NCBI RefSeq assembly: GCF_947039605.1
Contig: NZ_CAMQZG010000002.1
Span: 1-64,000 of the forward strand
From: an uncultured Clostridium sp.
GTDB taxonomy: Bacteria > Bacillota > Clostridia > Clostridiales > Clostridiaceae
DNA: 64,000 nucleotides
Reading direction: 5' to 3'
Shown here: piece by piece, positions 58,420-64,000 of the stretch
How positions within the stretch are numbered: position 1 is the first letter of the stretch
Layout of the letters: every line of letters starts with the position of its first letter
Made by a program: the position numbers and the translations under genes
The notes under the pieces: model-generated
The model's input: the letters and a program-made list of their open reading frames with translations, nothing else
The model's database searches: none
Told to the model about the DNA's origin: nothing

Positions 58420-61389
58420 TTATTTAAAACATTTAGCTATTGTTTCTGTAATTAATCTTTTATTTCTTAGTTGTATTTCGATGCCTAGAGGCTTATAAAA
58501 TGACAGTAGTTTTTTGTTATTACTCTCAAAGATTATATTCTGATTTAATTTCTTTTTGCGAAGTTCAAGTTCATAAAATCTATTTAAAGAATCTATTAGC
58601 TTTAGGGAGTTGCCAAATAGCTCTTTTTTATTATCTTTAAGATATATCTCTAGGCTTGAAATACTTTTCTCTATTATTATGTCCATGTTTAAAGTATTCC
58701 ATTCAATAAATTTTCTATCCATATTCTTTGTTAGTGATTTTGAATTTTCGCTTGTGAAAGTAATCTTTGGGTATTCTCTTGAAAGTTCTGACCAAAGAGA
58801 GTTATCTTTTCCTTTATCAAAAACTACAAAATAACCATAGTCAAGTTCTGTTCTTATAAGCCTTCCAAAACATTGTTTAAAACTTGTAACAACTCTAGGA
58901 TTATTTATAGAACTAAAGCTTCTACCATTTCTCATAAGTTTAGAGTAGAGTGGGTCACTTGGGTTTATGATAGGTAGTTTATCCATTAATACGCAGCTAA
59001 GTGCATCTCCAGGAATATCAATCCCCTCAAAAAATCCTCTAGAACCCAAAAGTACAGCTCTTTGACTTGTATCTTGAAGTTTTTCTATATCTCTTTTCCC
59101 TTGATAAATCTTTATATTATTAGTTGATAGGAATAAGCTTATTTTTTCTTTAAAGTTTTCAAGTCTTCTTTTACTTGTGAAAAGTATAAGTAGATTCCCA
59201 GGAACTTTTTGTAGTATATCAAGTGTTGTTTTCACCATGAATTTATTAAAATCTTCATCATAATATCTAGGTGTATCTGATGGAGAGGCTACAACAGTTC
59301 GTCTTGGTAAATCAAAGCTGTTATCAACATCCTTAACTTCATTTATAAGTCTATTTTCTACTTTATCTATTGCAAGTGATCTTTTAAATTCATCATATCT
59401 ACCTTTGTTTTTTAGAGTAGCAGATAGAAAAGCACAACTATGAGTATTATTTAAAAACTTTTCAAAGAAGATAAGTGGTGAATTAAGGTCTTTAATATAA
59501 GCTTCAAAGCCTTTTCTATTTTTTGAACAGTAATATCCATAACAATTTGATTTTTCATGGTCTGCTGTATAAATTTCTATAAAGTCTATACATTCTTTAA
59601 CCCTATCTATTTTTTTTATTAAAACTTCAGCTCTATTTTTAACTTTAGAATCTTCAAGGTTATTTCCTGATATAAAGTTTTTAAGGTCTTTATAAATATC
59701 TAAAAGGTCTTCTTTTAAAACTAATAATTCATGTTTAACATCATTAAAGTTTGGATACTCTTGATTAAAAGTTACATCAAGGTCATATTCAAGTGATAAT
59801 GATTTAAGTGAAACATACGGAATTCGCTCCATTGTATTAAAAGCAGTTTTCATTTTATCACGAAGTTTTTCTCTAAAGTTACTTGAACGATTTTGAGTAT
59901 GCTTCCAAACATAATTTATATAACCCTTTTTCTTCTCAAAGTCTAAAATTTCAAGTAAAAGTCTTTTAACTCCTCTTGAATTTATAGCACCTGCATAAGC
60001 ATCAAATATGGAATCACTAAGATTATGTGCTTCATCTATAATTACATTTTTAATTTCATCATCATAACTCCATTTTAAAAGAAGAGAGTGGTTAAGAACT
60101 ACAATTGAACTATCTTTTAGTTTTTCTACTGTATTTTTATAGAAACACTTCTTATGACAGTTTTTAATATCACAACCATCACTATCAGAACTACAAAAAT
60201 GTATGAAGTTATCAAGTTTAAATTGTTCTCTGACAAAGTAGTTTATTTCCTCAAAGTCACCATATTGACCAGATTTACTGTATCTATCAAGATATATTAG
60301 TGCGAGTTTTTCTGTTGTAGATTTATTTTGGTCATAGATAGTATCCTTTAGAATATCTTCAAGAACTTCTTGGCAGATATAATTTCCTTTACCTTTGATA
60401 TTTACAAAATCAACTTTATTCTCAAGGTCAAAACTCTTTAAAAGAAAAGGTATATCTTTTTGGGTTAATTGTCTTTGAAGTTCTTTAGTATTTGTAGATA
60501 TAAATATCTTTTGTCCTGTTTTATATGCTTTAACTATAGATGGGAGCAGATAAGCTATGCTTTTTCCAGTCCCAGTAGGAGCTTCAATTATTGAGATACT
60601 ACCAGTATCTAAAGTTTTTCTAACATTTTGCATTACATCATACTGCGCCTGTCTAAATTTATATGTAGGGTTTATAGCTTTAAAAGCTTTTATATCTTTT
60701 AGTGAATCCTCACAATTCCTTTTAAGTTTTATAGGAGTTATATCTTTTTCTTCAATATCTATAACTTCAACTTCAGGCTTAATTTTCATAAGCTCCTCAT
60801 TAAGATGATACTTTTCAAGATAAGGAGTAAAAGCCCAATCCCCAATAAGCTGAGTATATTGTGCTGTAAAATCACCTATATTATTTCGCTCAAGAATTTT
60901 ATTTATTATCTCAATAGTATAAGCTACATTCTCACTAGCCCTATTAATAAAATCTTTTCTAAGAATATTTTTAGCAAATGACTTTAGCGTATATTCTCTA
61001 TGATAAGGCTCTATAAGTGCTATAAGTTCTACTGAATCTAGAAACTTATTTTTTATAATCATATTACTTTTAAAGAAGGCTACTTCTAAGAATTCTTTTT
61101 TGAAGTTAGCGTTATGAGTTATTATAGGAAGATTAGCAATAAAAAGTTTTACTTCATCTAAAACAATATCAAGTTCCTGTGCTTTAGCAAGGTCAATAGC
61201 TTCAATACCAGGTAGATTTTCCATAACAGTTTTACTAACTCTAGTTTTATTTTTAATTAGTCTTTGGAAGTATGAAACTTTCTCTTTAGAAAACTTAACA
61301 CAAGCTAGTTCTAAAATTTCTCCATCTTTTGAACTAAGACTGCTAGTTTTTATATCCATATAAACTACATTATCAAAGTATGAGTTCAT
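58420..61389 (-). CDS. DinG-type Fe-S helicase with degenerate N-terminal exonuclease-like domain
   Basis: IIEAPTGTGKSIAYLLP; NVIIDEAHNLSDS; Cys cluster YICQ...CSSDSDGCDIKNCHKKC; N-term MDIKTSSLSSKDGEILELA. Confidence 0.92.
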   Translation of the reverse strand: MNSYFDNVVYMDIKTSSLSSKDGEILELACVKFSKEKVSYFQRLIKNKTRVSKTVMENLPGIEAIDLAKAQELDIVLDEVKLFIANLPIITHNANFKKEFLEVAFFKSNMIIKNKFLDSVELIALIEPYHREYTLKSFAKNILRKDFINRASENVAYTIEIINKILERNNIGDFTAQYTQLIGDWAFTPYLEKYHLNEELMKIKPEVEVIDIEEKDITPIKLKRNCEDSLKDIKAFKAINPTYKFRQAQYDVMQNVRKTLDTGSISIIEAPTGTGKSIAYLLPSIVKAYKTGQKIFISTNTKELQRQLTQKDIPFLLKSFDLENKVDFVNIKGKGNYICQEVLEDILKDTIYDQNKSTTEKLALIYLDRYSKSGQYGDFEEINYFVREQFKLDNFIHFCSSDSDGCDIKNCHKKCFYKNTVEKLKDSSIVVLNHSLLLKWSYDDEIKNVIIDEAHNLSDSIFDAYAGAINSRGVKRLLLEILDFEKKKGYINYVWKHTQNRSSNFREKLRDKMKTAFNTMERIPYVSLKSLSLEYDLDVTFNQEYPNFNDVKHELLVLKEDLLDIYKDLKNFISGNNLEDSKVKNRAEVLIKKIDRVKECIDFIEIYTADHEKSNCYGYYCSKNRKGFEAYIKDLNSPLIFFEKFLNNTHSCAFLSATLKNKGRYDEFKRSLAIDKVENRLINEVKDVDNSFDLPRRTVVASPSDTPRYYDEDFNKFMVKTTLDILQKVPGNLLILFTSKRRLENFKEKISLFLSTNNIKIYQGKRDIEKLQDTSQRAVLLGSRGFFEGIDIPGDALSCVLMDKLPIINPSDPLYSKLMRNGRSFSSINNPRVVTSFKQCFGRLIRTELDYGYFVVFDKGKDNSLWSELSREYPKITFTSENSKSLTKNMDRKFIEWNTLNMDIIIEKSISSLEIYLKDNKKELFGNSLKLIDSLNRFYELELRKKKLNQNIIFESNNKKLLSFYKPLGIEIQLRNKRLITETIAKCFK

Positions 61390-61539
61390 AAATTTCTACC
61401 TCCCTTTAAAAAATTTGCTAACTAATATTATACCCTAAATTTAAATTTTATAGAACATAAGTTCTTATGAGCATTTGAAAATGAGTAAAATAAATAATAT
61501 AATTAGAAAAAATGTATTTTAGAGAAAGTAGGAGAAATT

Positions 61540-62307
61540 ATGATAGCAATTATAACACCTGCAAAAGGTATGGATGAAACAAATATAAATTTAAATATAG
61601 AAGTGGCAAGACCAAGATTTTTAGATAAGTCAAAGGAAGTTATGGATACTCTAAAAGAATATGAGATTCCAGCACTTACAAATTTAATGAAGATAAATGA
61701 TAAGCTTGCAGAACTTAATTTTAGAAGAAATCAAGATTGGGAAGTTTATGATGGGAAAAATGAGAAGCCAGCAGTTTTAAGTTTTTCAGGAGAAGTTTAT
61801 AGAGGTATAGATGCAATAAACTTTACTGATGATGAGCTGAGGTTTTGTGATAAGAAGCTTAGAATTTTATCTGGTATGTATGGTTCACTTAGACCACTTG
61901 ATGGGATGATACCTTATAGATTAGAGATGGGAACTAAGCTTTCAGTTAATGGAAGTAAGGACCTTTATGATTTTTGGAGTGAAATTTTAACAGATAGTAT
62001 ATTAGAAGAAGTTCATAGTAGTGGGGAAGAAGTTATAGTAAATCTTGCTTCTAATGAGTATGCAAAAGTTTTAAAACTTAAAAAGAGAGTTAAGGTAGTT
62101 AATATAGTATTTAAGGAAAGAAAGGGATTAAAGTATAGAACGGTAGTAGTTCATACTAAAAAGGCTAGAGGAATGATGGTCAATTTCATGGTTAAGAATA
62201 GAATTGAAGAAGTAGAAGGCTTAAAAGCTTTTGATTATGATAGATATGAGTTTGCACAAGAGTTATCTGATGATGAAAACTTTGTGTTCACAAGAGATGC
62301 ATTGTAA
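61540..62307 (+). CDS. yaaA: YaaA family peroxide stress protein
   Basis: IAIITPAKGMDE; VLSFSGEVYRGID; RILSGMYGSLRPLDGMIPYRLEMGTKL; VNLASNEYAKVL. Confidence 0.96.
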   Translation: MIAIITPAKGMDETNINLNIEVARPRFLDKSKEVMDTLKEYEIPALTNLMKINDKLAELNFRRNQDWEVYDGKNEKPAVLSFSGEVYRGIDAINFTDDELRFCDKKLRILSGMYGSLRPLDGMIPYRLEMGTKLSVNGSKDLYDFWSEILTDSILEEVHSSGEEVIVNLASNEYAKVLKLKKRVKVVNIVFKERKGLKYRTVVVHTKKARGMMVNFMVKNRIEEVEGLKAFDYDRYEFAQELSDDENFVFTRDAL

Positions 62308-62401
62308 AAATTAATAAAGTAATAAATTTATTTGAACTATATATCTAATTGTATAATATTACCTTATCATATTATTAACACTTGATGTTAAGGGGGACAA
62401 T

Positions 62402-63811
62402 ATGGCAAAGGTGAAATTAAAAAAAGGTTTATGGAAAAAAGTTCGAAATGTACTTTTAGGAGTGCTTGGGACAGTAGTAGTTATATATGTAGGAACAGTA
62501 TGCTATTATAGATTTTCTATGATAAAAGATATAAGAGTTGAAGATGGAAAAGTTGTATATAAGGATTCATATGTATCAAGAGATGAACATATTAAAAAGG
62601 AAGTAGAGCTTACACATTTTGATGATGTAAAAGAAGTAAAGGATGTTAAGTTTGAGTTTAATGGAAAAGTTTTAGAGGAAGCAGGTGTTGTAATAGAACA
62701 ATACCAAAGATATTATTTTTCTTTAGATAAGTTTTTAGATAGTATGGGCATAGAATATTCAAGTGCAGATAATGTTTATGAAATAGAGGGTGTAAGACTT
62801 GATTTGGTTAATAAAAACTTCTTAAAGGATGGAACTCTTAATATATTAAGAGGGGATTTAATAGATATGCTTGGAGAAACATACATATCATTAAATGACC
62901 TAGAACAAATTTTATCACTTGGAGATAGTTGGGACCATGAGAAAAAGGTAGTTAGCCTGTTTAAGTTAGAAAAGAAAGTAACACCAATAGTTGATAGAAA
63001 TAAATTATCAGGTAAAGGTGCAATGATTAGACTAGAAGATGTAAGAGCAGGGGATGAATATGTAACTAATCATGGAGTTCAAAGTACAAAGGCAACTGCA
63101 GATTATCTTTATGAGAATGGGGTGGTGTTTAATGTAGCTTGGATTCCAAGATTTAAAGACCCTGCAAATAAAATAGATAATGATTTGATGGTAATAAAGA
63201 GTATGGCAAATATTCAGTTTGTAAATATGTTAGACTATATGATTTATAGAGGCGGAGTGATTGGACTTCATGGGTATACTCATCAAGCAGGACTTTATAA
63301 GTCGGGTATTGGTAGTGATTTAAGTACAGAGTTTAATACAAGTGAAGAGGAAACAAGGAAACTTGTAGAGTCAGCATTTGAAACTGCAAAGTATCTAAAA
63401 ATTCCAGTTTCATTCTTTGAGAGTGGACATTATCATGCAACTAAAAAGCAGCAGACTATTATAGAAGAATATATAGATGCTTGTTTTGAACCTTACAAAA
63501 TATATTGGAACTTCCAGACTGTGGTAAGTAAAAGAAATGATTCGACTATATATGTACCAGCACCACTTCTTTATACAGAAGCAAAAGATGGTAGTGATAT
63601 GGCACAGAAGATAGAAAAGAATATAAATAGAAAAAATATACTAACAGCATTTTATCTTCACCCAATTAAAGAGATGGAGTTCTTTAAGTTTAATAAGGGT
63701 GAAAATGGAGTTGTGAAAACTGAGCATCTAGAGAATTCACCACTTCAAAATATAGTGAAAGCTTTAAATGAATCAGGTCATGCAACAATAACAATAAATG
63801 ATTTGAAGTAG
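62402..63811 (+). CDS. Membrane-anchored polysaccharide deacetylase-like (DUF2334) protein
   Basis: N-terminal TM; IRLEDVRAGDEY, VAWIPRFKDPANKID, GVIGLHGYTHQAG, SFFESGHYHATKKQQ. Confidence 0.82.
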   Translation: MAKVKLKKGLWKKVRNVLLGVLGTVVVIYVGTVCYYRFSMIKDIRVEDGKVVYKDSYVSRDEHIKKEVELTHFDDVKEVKDVKFEFNGKVLEEAGVVIEQYQRYYFSLDKFLDSMGIEYSSADNVYEIEGVRLDLVNKNFLKDGTLNILRGDLIDMLGETYISLNDLEQILSLGDSWDHEKKVVSLFKLEKKVTPIVDRNKLSGKGAMIRLEDVRAGDEYVTNHGVQSTKATADYLYENGVVFNVAWIPRFKDPANKIDNDLMVIKSMANIQFVNMLDYMIYRGGVIGLHGYTHQAGLYKSGIGSDLSTEFNTSEEETRKLVESAFETAKYLKIPVSFFESGHYHATKKQQTIIEEYIDACFEPYKIYWNFQTVVSKRNDSTIYVPAPLLYTEAKDGSDMAQKIEKNINRKNILTAFYLHPIKEMEFFKFNKGENGVVKTEHLENSPLQNIVKALNESGHATITINDLK

Positions 63812-63957
63812 AAGTATTGAGTTATTTAGAATAGTTATGTAAAATAAGTGTAATAGGAGTTTATAGCATATTAAAATTTTAGTTATAAATTTATGATAGT
63901 ATGTTATAGGCTATTAGATAAAAATATTATGTTGTATGTTACAAGGAGATGTAAACT

Positions 63958-64000
63958 ATGAGCAATGAAAATATGTCAATGGATGAAATAATGAATGACT
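63958..64000 (+). CDS. Start of a gene cut by window edge (MSNENMSMDEIMND...)
   Basis: ATG after aaggag; open to window end. Confidence 0.45.
   Translation, partial: MSNENMSMDEIMND

Noticed and set aside
1-64000. CRISPR arrays, intact IS elements or prophage
   Set aside because: No regularly spaced direct repeats, no transposase/integrase/phage structural ORFs in the track.

Overview
Low-GC Firmicutes (Clostridium-like) chromosomal window, mostly housekeeping genes with two accessory insertions. The backbone reads: tRNA-Tyr cluster, SAM-I riboswitch-metK, nagA, recD2, a ComFA-like gene, comFC, a raiA-type structured RNA, hpf, guanine riboswitch-xpt, secA, prfB (programmed +1 frameshift), tex, FMN riboswitch-ribU, tsaE-tsaB-rimI, tRNA-Trp, dinG-like, yaaA. 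Strongest observations: (1) an unannotated structured-RNA candidate of about 480 nt at 51104-51580, with a 10-bp long-range closing helix, a pseudoknot, flanking terminators and a 17-codon ORF at its 3' side; (2) a divergent three-gene module (mercuric-reductase-like flavoprotein / TVP38-DedA-like membrane protein / CDP-alcohol phosphatidyltransferase) present twice in inverted orientation, one copy carrying an in-frame TGA; (3) a paralogous locus of large YcxB/bPH-like membrane proteins alternating with convergent DUF3592-type proteins (40.8-48.0 kb), including a frameshifted, truncated paralog; (4) a raiA-type RNA between comFC and hpf; (5) a DinG-type helicase whose N-terminal exonuclease domain has lost its catalytic residues; (6) a degenerate tRNA-Cys-like sequence between two tRNA-Tyr genes. 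No CRISPR array, intact transposon or prophage was seen. All family assignments come from reading motifs, not from database searches.
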